Origin: Acanthococcus lagerstroemiae
Lineage: Eukaryota > Arthropoda > Insecta > Hemiptera > Eriococcidae
NCBI GenBank assembly: GCA_031841125.1
Contig: CM063111.1
Span: 53,939,535-54,003,534 of the forward strand
Length of the DNA stretch: 64,000 bases
Direction of reading: 5' to 3'
In this document: piece by piece, positions 48,958 to 62,400 of the stretch
Numbering within the stretch: position 1 is the stretch's first letter
How the letters are laid out: each line of letters opens with the position of its first letter
The notes under the pieces: generated by a model
What the model was told of the DNA's origin: nothing
The model's input: only the letters and a program-made list of their open reading frames with translations
The model's database searches: none
Position numbers and translations under genes: made by a program

Positions 48958-50474
48958 ATGGGCAAGAGTAAGTTTTTAGGAACCAAGAATTAGGCTTTGA
49001 ATTCATTTAGATGTGATAAAAATAATTTAAATTTGGAATATGATGACGGCTCGTGGCCGGGTAGACAGTGTGATACCTAGTTTCATGAAAAGGTTAATCT
49101 TTAATCTTTTCATTTTGGCAAATTGTTAGGAAACAACCACCAGAGCAAACACAAATGTCTTAAAAAGGGAACTACAGCATCTATCAGGGTGAAAAGAAGA
49201 CCGAAAAAGAGTATGATGTTTATTCAGGAAAACGAATCGCTCAGCAATCTCAGGTGTGAGTATTATCTCATGTTTGCAATATTTAATTTCATTTACCATC
49301 CGATAAGATGATAACAAATGTACAAAATCCATGATTATTGGTATAAATGACAAATCGAATTCGTACCATAATCAAAATACCTCCCTTTTCTCCGAAAAGT
49401 CGGTAATAGATTTGGAGGATAAATTTGGCAATCTTTTCGATTCAATGTTCAGATTGTGTTTTAACTATAGTGTGCACAACTTACTGTGTAGTCGCGGCCT
49501 TGCACTCTAACGCAGCGACATTATTCAACATTGTCGATGTTTCCTTTTATTGTTATCGATCAGACGACAATAGCGGATAACTAATCGAATTTCACAAAAG
49601 TTAATCGATCTGGAGAGTAATTTTGGAAATTTTTAGTTCAGTTTCGGCTTAGCTCTCGAACAGCGAGCACTACTGACCCACATTCGGTGTATATGTCTTC
49701 GCCTTTTCGTGCGATGGATTTATTCAATATTGGAGATGTTTCAGTTTATTTCCATCGATAAAATGTCAAATAATGTATTAAGTTTATGATTATTAGTAAG
49801 ATGCGGCCGAATATCCGCCAGTCTTTAGAACATTTTCCCATTGATTTTGATTCGAGCTTTATCTGTAGCGAGCACAACTTACTGTGTGTAGTCCGGGTCT
49901 TACAACTGATATAATAATAGCGATAATTTGCCATCAACATGCTGTAGGTCTGTAATGTACATGCTTGCGACAGTGCACCGAATCTACGAACTCATAGGAA
50001 GTAATTATGAACTTCACTAAAAGATGATATACTCGAGCAGTTGATATATGCATCATCATTTATCACATGGAAAGAGATCAAACAATAGAGTATCCATTTC
50101 AACACGGCTGCGGTGTTTTCCCAGTTTTACTGATATATTTTTTTTCTCCATCAGATAAAGTAAATCCACACGAACGACACGCGGAATCCACGACGATTTA
50201 TTTGGAAAAAAAACAGGTTATTGGGAAGCTAATAGGCTTCCATATCCCAACGGAGAACGAACCGGAGATAATTTTTATCGTCCAGCTTCCGAGGCCGGAT
50301 CAAGAAGACATTGACGACGACAGTACTAACGTACGTGATATAACCTTCTCCGACATGAATAAAGTAGCTCCTAAGTGGACCAAAGCTTTCTCGGAAGCAC
50401 ATGCCAGTGGCGGAAGGTGTAAACGGATGCTCATAAAAGCTGAAAACTCAGGAGCGTTATTTACACGCAGATAA
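48958..50474 (+). CDS. Unrecognised small spliced gene
   Basis: I do not recognise this protein. Exon 1 is the ATG at 48958 to 48967, exon 2 is 49130-49253, and the last exon starts after TTTCTCCATCAG at about 50155 and ends with TAA at 50474. Exons 1 and 2 give MGKRNNHQSKHKCLKKG and a basic stretch VKRRPKKSMMF. The last exon is acidic to mixed (VNPHERHAESTTIYLEKK, PEIIFIVQLPRPDQEDIDDD, ending GALFTRR). Exon 2 ends in phase 2 while the last exon needs one upstream base, so a small exon is probably missing between them. The split of basic N-terminus and acidic centre would fit a nuclear or nucleolar protein, but that is only a guess. Confidence 0.5.
49400..49910. repeat. Three degenerate ~198-bp direct repeats in an intron
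   Basis: Shared blocks are GCACAACTTACTGTGT (about 49476 and 49872, diverged at about 49665), TTATTCAA(C/T)ATTG (about 49520 and 49719) and TTATCGAT/CCATCGAT. The repeats fill most of the intron before the last exon of the plus-strand gene. Confidence 0.55.
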
Positions 50475-52278
50475 TCCTCCTAAATTACCAATTGTAAATG
50501 TTGTATATTTTATTCGTACTTTTAAAAATATTTAATACAAATGTCTGCCTGATTTCGTGTATAATTCTTGGATAAAAGATTGTAGACGTCCAGAAGGTTT
50601 CGTCGAAAAACATGACGCGAAGTAGGAATTTGAGGGTCGAGGTGTACAACCTTGCGGCTCCATTCAAGCATTGTTTGCTTTAGTGAATAATAATGATTGA
50701 GATCAGATGCTGACAACATGTCTGATAAGAACTAAGAGTTGAGTAACTCGTCAGTTTTTCTGTGCTAACCTGGGCCATGACCGAGATTGCACAGAGCAAA
50801 TGGACATCAGTTTTGGTTGGTTGACCTTAAATTTTGATATTGTTAAGTATGAAGTTTCGAAAACCTCAACTCGTGAAAGCGGCCTCAAGACAGCAAGTGG
50901 TCGAGTCGTGGGAAAAGTGGTCTCTTGGTAATCGTTACTCATTCAGATTGATGAGTTTCTTCAAGACTCACTGAAACTTGTCTTACTCTCCGTTACACAT
51001 TTTCAGAGCTCATTCAGCCTTTCTTCGGCTTAGGAATGAAGTTCACCTAGTCAATACACAATGAAACTTTAGTAAACTTTGTAAAGCCATAACCTGAAGA
51101 AGCTGTATCAATTAGCAAACACTACGAAATTCTGACTCGCCTGCATTAGCCTTCAAATCAGAATGTTTGAACTTCTGTCACCTACCGGACGTTTGGAAGT
51201 TTGATCAACTTTCCCAAAAAATTTATAACAGAGTACTATCAAACTTTTCCAGCAAGTCGACCATTTGTAAATACTTGTTAAGACTCATGACTCCTCTCTA
51301 TGAACCATTTTTCCTAGTTTTACGTAACCATGAAATGAAACGCATCTGGCGATCAATGAGGAAGATTTAATTTAAAATAAAACAATATAGTATATAAATT
51401 AACAATCATAAATCACATACAGTACATAGTATTAAACAATCGACGCATTGAATTTACGATTTAATCGAAACGCTTTTTTAAAAAACAGAGTGTGGTATCG
51501 ACAACGTGTGCCTACTACACGTAATATTTATACGTGCTAATGCATAATTTAACAAACAAACTTATAATAAAATTGATTGTCGAATACTTCAGATAAAAAG
51601 TCTCGTTGCTTTCACTCAGAGACGGTATTATATCGTTGGAGATAAAACTATACCGGTTGCTTAAAATGAAAAACTGATTTGAGAAGTTTTCATGTACAAA
51701 GAGGATTTAAAAAAAAGTACTTAGACGTAAAACAAAACACGTACGACTAAACGATAAACAATGTTGACTGTCTCGTCTTTCATTACCACGCACAATCATC
51801 GCTAGATAAAAAGTATAATAAAATCTACGCTACTTTATGTACAGTTTACATTTTAATAATACTTAATCCCTAACTTTGGCTTTAGTTTTGTCTTACAACA
51901 GTAATAATAAATGTACAGGTAACAGCTTCTTGAAAGCTGTCCCTCATTCAACACTCATCCACCATCGATGGAAACCGGTATCCAAGAATATTCTCTTCCA
52001 TACCTCCTCGTTTTCGAAATTCGTGACAGAAATGAGAGTTGCAAATAGGTTGCGCATAACTTACCGCGAGATGAGAGTAAAATACGAATCTTACATGATA
52101 CTCGATTAATACTTAAATACCGGCGAATTTCTTTGCCAATAGTTTTTGGTCCTCGTATCCGTTGACACATGAAAGTGTCCGTGCCACTCGGGGGTCATCT
52201 TCGTGAAAGAGAGAAAGGGAAATGTGTACGCAAACGGCGAATGTTTACGAGAAGCTTCAAGGGTAGTTAATTCAGCCC
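50475..52278. other. Convergent intergenic region, 3' flanks of two genes
   Basis: The plus-strand gene and the minus-strand Rap1GAP gene end towards each other here. It should contain both 3' UTRs. I could not assign a confident AATAAA signal to either. Confidence 0.45.
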
Positions 52279-53434
52279 TCATATAGGAGATCCATCCGCA
52301 ACGTTGGTTGTGCTGCTGTAGTCTTTCAGCAGTTCCCGTAACCTCAGTATCTCCTTCGACGTGGTCGCCAAATCCGATTGCAATTGCAACTCCTTTTCGC
52401 GCAGTCTTTTTATTTCTTTTTGACAAGTCTGCAACAAAACCAGTCATTTATTATTCTCGGCGATTCATGCGATCTATTCGTATAGAGAAAATAAGAATTG
52501 CGCCCGATATGGAGAGAAACAAAAAGAAAATGAGTCTTTGAACGGTTTGGTCGGTGGCGCGAACGCAGAGAGGCAACAGAATTTGGTTAAAAAATTAGCT
52601 CCCGGGATCTGAAGAAGTCTCCATTTCAAGTATTTTGCCAAATTCGTGGTTCCAGCCTACGTTTCTCGACCTCCCCCTTTCCCCCCAAATGCTTGTATGT
52701 AGGTAAATATAATCGTCTATGTTCGACGCATCCTTTCTCGGTTTTCTAGCATTTTACCAGCTAGCACCCATCGATGCAAACTGCCTCTTCGACGTAAGCT
52801 TCTCTCCACACACGGACTGGCTAAGCGGGATACCGGGAAATTTCCCGGTGCGCCCCCTGCTTATTTGCGCCCGAAATTCATAGATCTCAACGTGTTTAAA
52901 CGTGGCTAATATAATCATTTATTAATCAAATATGAATATGTAATACTTGGACGCGAAAAAATTGTAGTATCAACGTGCCTTTGCTGCGAAATGCCTTTAA
53001 AAAAAAAAACTGCTAGTTAAAAAAGTCCCTGTCACCGCCTCTTTTCTGCGAAGCGCCCTTTCAGTTCTCAGATTTCCCGGAGCGCCCTAAAAAGCCAGTC
53101 CGTATATGCTTCTCTCTCTCTCTAGTCGCCGCCGGTTCAAACGGATCAGTAACTGATAAGACGAACGATATTTTCACACGGAAACCACCGTGAGATACTT
53201 ACGACATTTTGCCTGAGTAAATCTAGTTTGTCGCACTTCAGTCTCGTAACTTCCTGCCGCAGAGTATCCACTTTGTTGTTATCATTATTGGAATCCACGC
53301 ATAAACTACACTGTTTGTTAGGCGTTTCTGCAGAAGACATACTTTCCAGGCCAGTGTCGCTGTCCGCATATGTCACCGCCCCGTCCAGGTCGATGCTGTT
53401 CAACGACGAGGAGTCGCTTTCGGATATCGCCGTC
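52279..53434 (-). CDS. RAP1GAP/Rapgap1: Rap1GAP last two exons: phospho-rich segment and coiled-coil tail
   Basis: The exon at 53203-53434 encodes [32 protein letters not shown] and [19 protein letters not shown]. The exon at 52279-52428 encodes [20 protein letters not shown] and [14 protein letters not shown] and ends ADGSPI-stop. Together the last ~65 residues form a heptad-rich coiled coil. The DTGLESMSS motif corresponds to DTGLESVSS of mammalian Rap1GAP. The coiled coil is longer than in the mammalian short form, and I recall it as a feature of the invertebrate protein. Confidence 0.88.
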
Positions 53435-56400
53435 CTGAAAATAGAAAACACGAATGTTGAATGTATTTTCAGAATTGAGGTTTCGTAGTCATTGGTTCGT
53501 CTATTGAAAATAATTCAGATAAATTAAGTTCCTCGAAAGAACGTATATGTAGCGAGCCGTTCTCGAGTTTTGCATTTCATGAAATGATGAGCTTCGCTAT
53601 AAGACTTGAATCGTGTAACCTTAATGCTAGTGGAAAAGTATACTACAGGAAGGGGAGAGAAGACTTCCAGCAAAATATTTCAGTCTGGCCTCACGAAGCC
53701 AGGAAATTAAGATCAGTTCCAAGAACAGGAATTCAGCCGGAACAGGCTGACAAAATCATAAGTTTTTGCTCGGAGAATGATCTATTATTGAAAATAATCC
53801 ATCAACAAGGCAGGAATAAAGGTCATTGCCGATTTTTTAAGGACTTAATTTGAAGGGAAAAAAAGTTCAATTTTTTGACGTGACGGAGGCGGAAAATCAA
53901 CACTTAGTTACAAATGCGGTTGTGTAAAGATCATTCGTTGACGGGAAACTCTCATCTTGGAATCTAACCATCTTTTAAAGATCGGTTTGATCTTATTTTA
54001 GAGAGACTTGACAATATTGTGCAAACGTTCTGCAAAACATCAATAAAAGAAAATGAAAAGTACTTTACAAAAAGGATAAAAAGGGAAAAAACAGGAGATT
54101 GAACCTGGTGACGGCATATTTATTTATTGGTTCTGTTACCAACTTGTCGCCAATATACATTATTTAAAAAACAAAAAACAAAAAATTTGGGTTTCATTAT
54201 ATACAGGGTTAGTTGGTTTTCTTTCCGCCATAGGAAAACTCAGTTACGCTGAACGAAATATGACAATTGTTTCGCCAGGCGAGCGACAAGAATTTCATGG
54301 GGAATATTCGGGAAAAACTCCGATGGCTTTTGAAGAATTTTATCAAGAATCTTTAGGAAAAATTTTCTAGATCTCCGAAAAATTTCATCGGAAATCTCCG
54401 AGAAAAATCTCCTATTCAGGAAAAATTAGCGATAATTAAGAATTTCATCGGACATCATTGAGAAATATCTCCAATGATTCCAGGCGAAATTTATCAGAAA
54501 TTTTAGGAAAAATCTTTAACGATTCGAAACAATTTTATCAAGAATCATCGAGAAGTATCTCTGATGATTTTAGAACGATATCCTTAGAAAAAATGTTGAT
54601 GCTTTTTAGATATTTTCGTCAAAAATGTTCGGGTGAATCTCCAATTATTTCTAACGAATTAATCAGAAATTTTGGAGAATGAATGTGATGATTACCGGAG
54701 AATTTCATCAGAAATATTCAGGGAAAAAATACACTGTTTTCTGGAGAATTTCCTCGAGAAAATTTTCTGACAGTTTTTAAAGAATTGCATCGGAAATTTT
54801 CGGAAAATAACACCGATAATTTCCGAAGAATCTCATCGAATATTTTCAGAAAACATTTCCAATGTTTTCCAAGAAAGTTCACCAGTATCCTTCGAAAAAA
54901 TTTCCTGACAATTTTTGAAGAAATTCGTGGGAAATATTCGGAGAAAAACTCCGATAGTTTTTGATGAATTTCATCGAAAATGTTCTGGAAAAATGTTTGA
55001 TAATTTCTCCGAGGAACTTCATTGTAAATCTTCGGAAAAAATCTCGGATGATTTTTAAGCAATTTCATTGTAAATTTTCGGGAAAAGTTCGAATCATTTC
55101 CGAAGAATTTTTACAAAAAATCTCCATAGTTTTCCAAAAAAATTCAGAAAAATCCTTCCTGATAATTTTTGTAAAATGTTATCGAAAGCACTCCGGGAAT
55201 AATACCAAAAGAGTTCTGAAGAATTGTACCGAAAATCTTCAGAAAAAAAATTCGATTATTTCTATGGTATTTCATGAAAAATATTCAGTACGATTCCTTT
55301 GATTTTCAAAAAGATTATTTCCGACGAACTTTATCGAAAATATTAAGAAGAAAATTTCCGACCTGTTTCAATTAATTTTTTCCGGACAGCATTAAAAAAC
55401 ATTATCCAATGTTTCAGGAAAAATTTGTAGAATATTTAAGAAAATCGCTTCAATTATTCTAAAGGATTTTATCGGAAATCATTGAGAAGTACCTTCGATG
55501 ATTCTTGAAGGGTTTCTTCAGAAAAATATTTCAATGATTTCCAGATATTTTCATCCGAAATTTTTGGGATAAATACAAATTCGATGATCTCAGAAGAGTT
55601 TCATCAGAAATGTTCGGGAAAATCTCGATGGTTTTTACAGAATATTTTCATTAGAATAATTTTTGATGAGATTCTTCGGAAATTTTCAGTTGTTGTCGAA
55701 AATTTTCGATGCAATTCTCTAAAAATTAACGGAAAATTTTTCCGAAGATTTTCGAGGAAATTCTTTAAAAATTAAAGGAAAATTTTGGAAAACACTGGAA
55801 TTTTTTCTGAATATTTCCAATGAATCCAAGATTTTCCCCGAAGATTTACGATGACATTCATCAGGAACCATCGGAGTTCGTCTCCAGATATTTTCGATGA
55901 AATTCTTCAGAAATTGTCAGGAAATTTTCTTGAAGAATGCTGATGAACTTTCTTGGAAAATATTGAAAATTTTTTCTACAAATTTTTGATGAGATTCTTC
56001 GAAAATTATCGGAATTATTTTCCGAAAATGTCCGATGTAATTTAAAAAAAATTATCGGTGAAATTTTCCCGAAAATCTCTGAAAAGCATCAACATTTTTT
56101 CTCAATCACCAGAGATACTTCTCGATGATTCTTGATGAAATTGTTTCGAATCATTGGAGATTTTCCCTAAAATTTCTGACAAAATTCGCCTGGAATCATT
56201 GGAGATAATTTCTCAATGATGTCCGATGAAATTCCTCGAAAATTATCGGAAATTTTTCCTGAGGAGATTTTTCTCGAAGATTGCCGACGAAATTCTTCAG
56301 AGATTTAGAAAATTTTTCCTGAAGATTCTTGATAAAATTCTTCAAAAGCCATCGAAGTTTTCCCCGAATATTTCCCATTAAATTCTTGTCGAAGAGAACG

Positions 56401-59400
56401 CTCGCCTGGTGAAACAATTGAGTCATACTTCGTTCAGCGTAACGAGTTTTCCTATGGCGAAAGGAGAAAACCGACCAACCCTGTAAAGAAAGTGAAAGAA
56501 AAAATCAGAATGTCAGCAAAATCTTATAAAAATCTTGAGTTTTACTATAAAAATATGAAACCTTTACTGTATTTCATAGTTTTCTATTGGCTTCTGGAAT
56601 TAATTTTTCGCCTTCTTCTTTTTTACCGTTTTCTTGTAAGAATGAAAACAAATAATACTAGAAGTAATTACAAGTTTCACAGAAAGATAAAATAATGAAA
56701 ATGTTCTTTTTTAAATAATGTCATACGTATCATTATTATTATTAACGTCATTTTGAACTTGCAAAATAACTAAATAAAGAAAATTTACAGTCTTTTTTTC
56801 TAGTTTTTCTATCAGGGCCTTTTTTTTATTCGTTTCAGTTAGCAGAAACAAACAAAATGATGGAACTTTAGCAATCAAAGAAAATCAAGTAAACAAACAA
56901 TAAACAATTTTCTATTTTTATTTATGTTTTATTATATCTACTTTTACTTAGTAATATAAAGGGGAAGAAATGAATAAAAATTTCAATTTTACAAAGATTA
57001 GAGTTTATATTTTTGTTTTCTTCATCTTCTCATTTTTCTGATTTTCTCTGTTTACTGTTACTCCCCCCCCCCACCACCCCCAAAATAAGAAACTAAAACA
57101 AAAAGTTGAACTTGAACTAAAATTAGATATAATTTTTGTAAATGAAAAATGAATTAAAAATTAAAATAAATTAGCGCAAAAATTCAATTCAACAAACACG
57201 AAAACAAAAGTATCAGAAGATAGTGAAAATTCTTCAGAGCTAGTTTTTCTGTATTTTATTAATTCTCCGTTTATTCTTTGGTATTGTGTTAATTTTCGCA
57301 AAAATGAAAACATAATTTGGAGTTTATAAAAAGTTATAAAATTAAATCTTTATAAATTTCACTATTAATTTATTATTTTTTTGAATAATTCATTTTTGAT
57401 TCTAATTGTTCTATTTTTTAAATTTTTGAAACAAAAAGGACTTACCAGGTAGTAAAAAAAAAAAAAAGATCAAATTCACATTTTAAAAAAATAACGACTT
57501 TCAATTGTTGAATTTTTGAATTTTTCCTGCACATTTTCATTCCCTTTTTATTCATTTAATAAATACAAAACAACTTTCGTTTTTATGTGTGTGGGTGTGT
57601 TTTCCCCTAATTATTACATTTCTGACGCTCTTTTTTTTTGTTTCGTATTAATTAACAAAATAGAAATAGGAATGTGCAAGATAATTATAAGAAACATAAA
57701 CCCGAAAGGGATCACAAGTGTTTGTTAGTTTCACATTTTTTACAGAAAAATGAGGAAATATACAGAAGACATTGGAATCTTTCTTCTTGAAATTAAGAAA
57801 GGTGAATAAAATAAAAAAATAAGAATTTATTTAACACATTACATATTATTAGGAGTGAAATGAAAGGCAGGGGATTTATGTTACATTTTTCGAGGTGGGG
57901 TGAAAGGAAGGAGACCTAAAATTATTTTTCTTCAATATATTCTTTTTTTCTTACGTTTTTTGATATGTTTTTTCTATTTCATTGTATGAAATTAATATTC
58001 TTCGTTTCTTACATTTTTTTCCCTTTATGTTTACTTTATTTCATTACATTATATTTTTCTTCTTTCATCAAAAACAGTAAAAAAAAAAACAAAACGATAT
58101 TGCTTCTTGACTTTTATAAAGAGGGAAGGGGGGCGGGTCAATTTTTCCTTGCTCCGTCTTCGAATTTACATTTTTCACTTTTTTCTACTTATTTCATCTT
58201 TATTCATTGAAACAAAACAAACTCGAGCCAGACAAAGAAAACTTTTTATTTTTCTAAGGGAGAAGAAGGGAGGAATGTAGGAAAGAATTATAGTTTTTTT
58301 TCTTCCAAAAACGGAAACAAACACATTCAACATACAAATAACATTAATGATCCGTATTTTCTCCAGGGTTGGGGAAGGATATTTTTAATTTTAGATGCTA
58401 AAAAATTCTTGTCCCTGACATCTTATAAGGGTCCCTTAGTTCTCATATTTTACACTAAATATGGATAAATTCGTATTCAGTAATGATTTTCCAAAACGAT
58501 AACGCCTCCCTGGATATTTTTAAGATAACAGTTGGCTCTCTCAGGATCACCACCACTTATAATGGCAGTTTTCAATCCACAAAATGAAATTTAAAAAACA
58601 AATTAGTTTCAGAAACTTTTTTTTTGGCTGGTAGGTAAATATTTTGCTGATGCTCAACTTTTCAAGTAACTATCAAGAAGTTCAAATAGCGCAGGTCTAT
58701 ACAACAACTGGGAGGATTACTCTATCCTCAAAATCACCTGAACTGATTAACGTAATCGCTCACCTTTGAGTGGAGTGTACTGGCTGCATATCCGGCGTGG
58801 ACACAGGCGAGGGCGTCGAACTTTTCTTGCTTCCAGAAGCGCTCTTCGGCAACGTAAATGCGCACTAAAAATACAAAATACGCATGAATTGAGTGATATA
58901 CCCTGTTCAGCTGTGATATCTCAATGTAAGGAATCTTCAAATTAGGACACGCTTACAGTTCAATGTATACTGTACGCGTAATTTGTGAAATTGCTCATTC
59001 CGTATAATGAGCAGAAAAATTGCGCATTTTATGAAATGCGCAAGGCCCTTGCCGATTACGAGAAATGTGCAATACGTCAGCCTATTTACCGGAATCGTTC
59101 GCATATTTCATGAGCAGGCATTTTTCTGCCGATTTCGTGAAATGAGCTGCCGTGTGCGTGAATTACACAGACCATATAGTACAGGAAATACTGGTCATAT
59201 ATTCGGGTTGAAACCGAAAAAATTGTTACATAAAAACTTATAGCTAGAAATTTTTGGGGATGCAACCTGAATACAGGGAAGAACCAACTACCTGACCCTG
59301 TGCGTCTCGAGTTATAGTAAAGGAAGACCCCACATTTAGGTTTTTACCTTTTTTCTCAGAAAATACACATGTAATCTGAAAATATTATCTGACAAGAAAT

Positions 59401-62400
59401 ACTGTCACAAAATGTTTCAACAGAAGATATTCTCACACATTTTCTTGTCATTTTGCGCGTAATGGAGATACGATAGTCTTAAAATAACATCTTTTGTAGA
59501 CTTCCAAAAAGTGTTTGACTCCTTAAGACATAATTACTTCATGGTAAAAGCTATGAAAACCCGAGGATACCCACTTGCTTTAGTTCAATTAATTCAAAAT
59601 ATGTGTCGTAATCTAGAGGCAAAGATAATAACCGACAAAATCGGAGAATACCTCAAGGTTAAACAAGGAGTCAAGCAATGGGATTCATTATCACTTATGA
59701 TATTTGATACTGCTCTGAAAGAAATATTCAGGAAATTGGAATGGGAAGACAAAGGGACACTAATTAATGGGGAATACTTGAGCAATCCAAGGTTCGCAGG
59801 TGACGTGGCTTTTAATATCCAAAAGCGGGGACGAGCACGAGCTAATGCTGAAGAAATTGTATAGCACAATTCTAAAATACGGAGGATTAAAAATAAACAC
59901 GATTAAAACCAAAATCCTTAACAATAGCAAAACACCACCCAAAATCGAAATTGAAACCCAAATAATAGGACAAGTTCACGAATATATATACTTAGGACAA
60001 ATTATATAATTAAAAGAACGATTTTAAAAAGAAATAAAAAGAAGAAAGGCAGTGGGATAGAAAAAATTCTGGAATCTAAAATACAATATTATGAAGGGAC
60101 CCTGCAAACTGCTTCAAAAGAGGAAGAATTTAATAGCTGTATTTTACCCACTCTAAATTACGGACCACAGACTTGGACCCAGGGCTGGCAGGTAAAATAG
60201 TTGATGTAAAATGACTTTTTATTCAACATGTAAAATGTAAAATAAATCAAAATGAGTAGAAAAAAATTGAACTGGAACTACAGTCAAAAAGGGTTGTCTC
60301 CTTTATCATTCAATTTTAAAATTCGTAACTTTTTTTTTTTTTTCAACATCCTTAAAGTAGGTAGAGCATTTTATAGAAAGTGAATTACAAAAGACAAGTA
60401 CAAAACAGTGTTTTCAAAATTGAATAATTCAAGCCAAAACAAATTTTAACATTTTCCGCTAATTTAAACTTAAAAATTTTCAAAGAACACAAACTAAAAA
60501 ATGATTATCAATAAATCTTACAAATTCCATAAAAAAAAATCAAGTTAAAACTCATCGTACTTTGTGGTATCAGCAATTTTTCTTAAACTACTATATTATT
60601 TGTTTTATTTTACCGTCCAAATTTGATTAATTTTATCTCAATTATTTATTTCGTTTTCAATTTTTCATTCTCATTTCTTATCACATCATTATTATCATCT
60701 ATCAATCATCAATCAATTTATAATTTTTTTTTTCGCATTCTACATAGAGTTTATATTTTAGATACATTTTACATAAAATGTAAAATAAACCATTTTACAC
60801 GTAAAACGCCAACCCTGCTTGGACCGTAACAAAACAAGAAGAAAATGAACTAGCAGTAACTCAAAACTCTATGGAAAGATCGATATAAGGAATTAATTTC
60901 AATGATGAAACAAAAATCTCAGAAATATAAAACAAGATAAGTATTAACAGAAATATCATACAGATAAGTAAAGGAGACAAGTGGAAAGGGGAGGCGGCAC
61001 GAATCAAGATTAAAAGATGCGAGATGGTCTTGCAAAATTATGTTTTGGTATCAAACTTACCAAAAAAAGAACACCCAACTAAAAAATGGGAAAATGACTT
61101 CCAGCATTTTCTGAAAAACAAATTATGGCATCACAGCTGATATGCGGTCGAAATGGCAGAGGTTGGGGGAGGCCTATGTCCAGTCTTGGCTCGACTGGTT
61201 AAACTGTTAACAGCGGTAAGACAGTATGATGCATGATTTACTTCACTTCACGTGATTGATCATAAATTGCTAGATACTTTTTGGCCGTTTGCTTTATTGT
61301 TACCGACGAATTACTAAAATCTGCAAATAGAGCAGCTTCAATTTTCAGGTGTTGCCGATTTCATGCAATCGGCTGCCCAATCTGTGTAAAACCATATGAT
61401 ATGTAATCGGCAACGGCCTTGCGCATTTCATGAAATGAGCAATTTTTCTGCTCATTACACGAAATGAGTAATTTCACGAATTACACGTAACACATGCACT
61501 ACTACATGCCAGCGCATTGAGCCACCCACTCGTGTAAGAAGAAGTAACATTGGAAGATCAAAGACAAATGGTGTGGAAGAAACAGCTGTCCTCGGAGAAA
61601 TCATGGCCATTCTCCTTACTACCGGAAGATTGCTTTTCTCAATATGCAGCATTTCTAAATGGAAATCCTGTTTGAAAACTCGAAAACTTTCGTTGGTTCG
61701 CTCGCTAATCGCACCCCTCCCCCCGACTTTGTATTTCATCTCAATAGTTGACAGCTATAGGAACATACATAAAGTCCGCAATGAATTACTCACGTATTGC
61801 GTTGGAGTGTCCAGCGAGGAGGTACTGATTTTCTTCTGCCCGGAGCCGAGGATATTGTTATTATTCGCTTCCTGCGCCTGGGCGTTCTGATTGCGGACTC
61901 GCGCGATCAACGCTTTCCGCACGGTCTCGATGAACCGACTGCCGGCGCTCGAAGTCGTTCCGTTCTCGTGACGGTGCGTCTCGAATTCGCACTCCTGGCC
62001 TAGGAAGTCCTTCGTCTTGTCGCGCAGCTCTTCGCACAGCGAGTGCAGCAACGACGAGCGCGTTCTCAGCTGCAAAACAAAACAACGTTGATTACCCGAT
62101 CTGAACTGGTTTCAATAAAACGGAGTTCAGGAAAAACGGTGCTGAGTATGTTCCTCAAAGTGTAAACGGTATTGCCAGTTTTTATGGCAGTGGAGTGAAA
62201 GAGAACGACATCGTATACCGTAAAACGCAAATTAGACATTTTTCGGTTTAGAAGAAGAGAGTCTACAACAAGAACCTCAAGATCCATTCTCCTAGGTATT
62301 TGTCAGAATTGGAGGTAACATGGATTTTTGGAATGGTCTGAAGAGAAGGAGAGATAAACTAGTAGGGCATAACTTGAGGCACCCAGGAATAATATCACTG

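Larger units (their letters stand above)
58971..61492. mobile_element. Ginger-like terminal-repeat pair enclosing an RTE-like LINE
   Basis: The left end (58971 onward) and the inverted right end (to 61492) share about 90 bases, including AATGAGCAGAAAAATTGC and TTGCCGATTAC. The right end, inverted, starts TGTTACGTGTAATTCGTG; the left starts TGTACGCGTAATTTGTG. Both carry several ATTTCATGAAAT-type palindromes, as in the element at 2750-4235. I see no integrase frame; the middle is filled by the LINE at 59490-61210. No target duplication could be confirmed. It is in a Rap1GAP intron. Confidence 0.62.

Noticed and set aside
53584..53853. 89-codon plus-strand frame in a Rap1GAP intron
   Set aside because: No recognisable motif or splice context; kept only as a remark in the intron entry.
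54458..56426. Open frames rich in Phe, Lys, Arg and Ser in the palindrome
   Set aside because: They mirror each other on opposite strands because the element is a palindrome of short repeats; no start context or family similarity.
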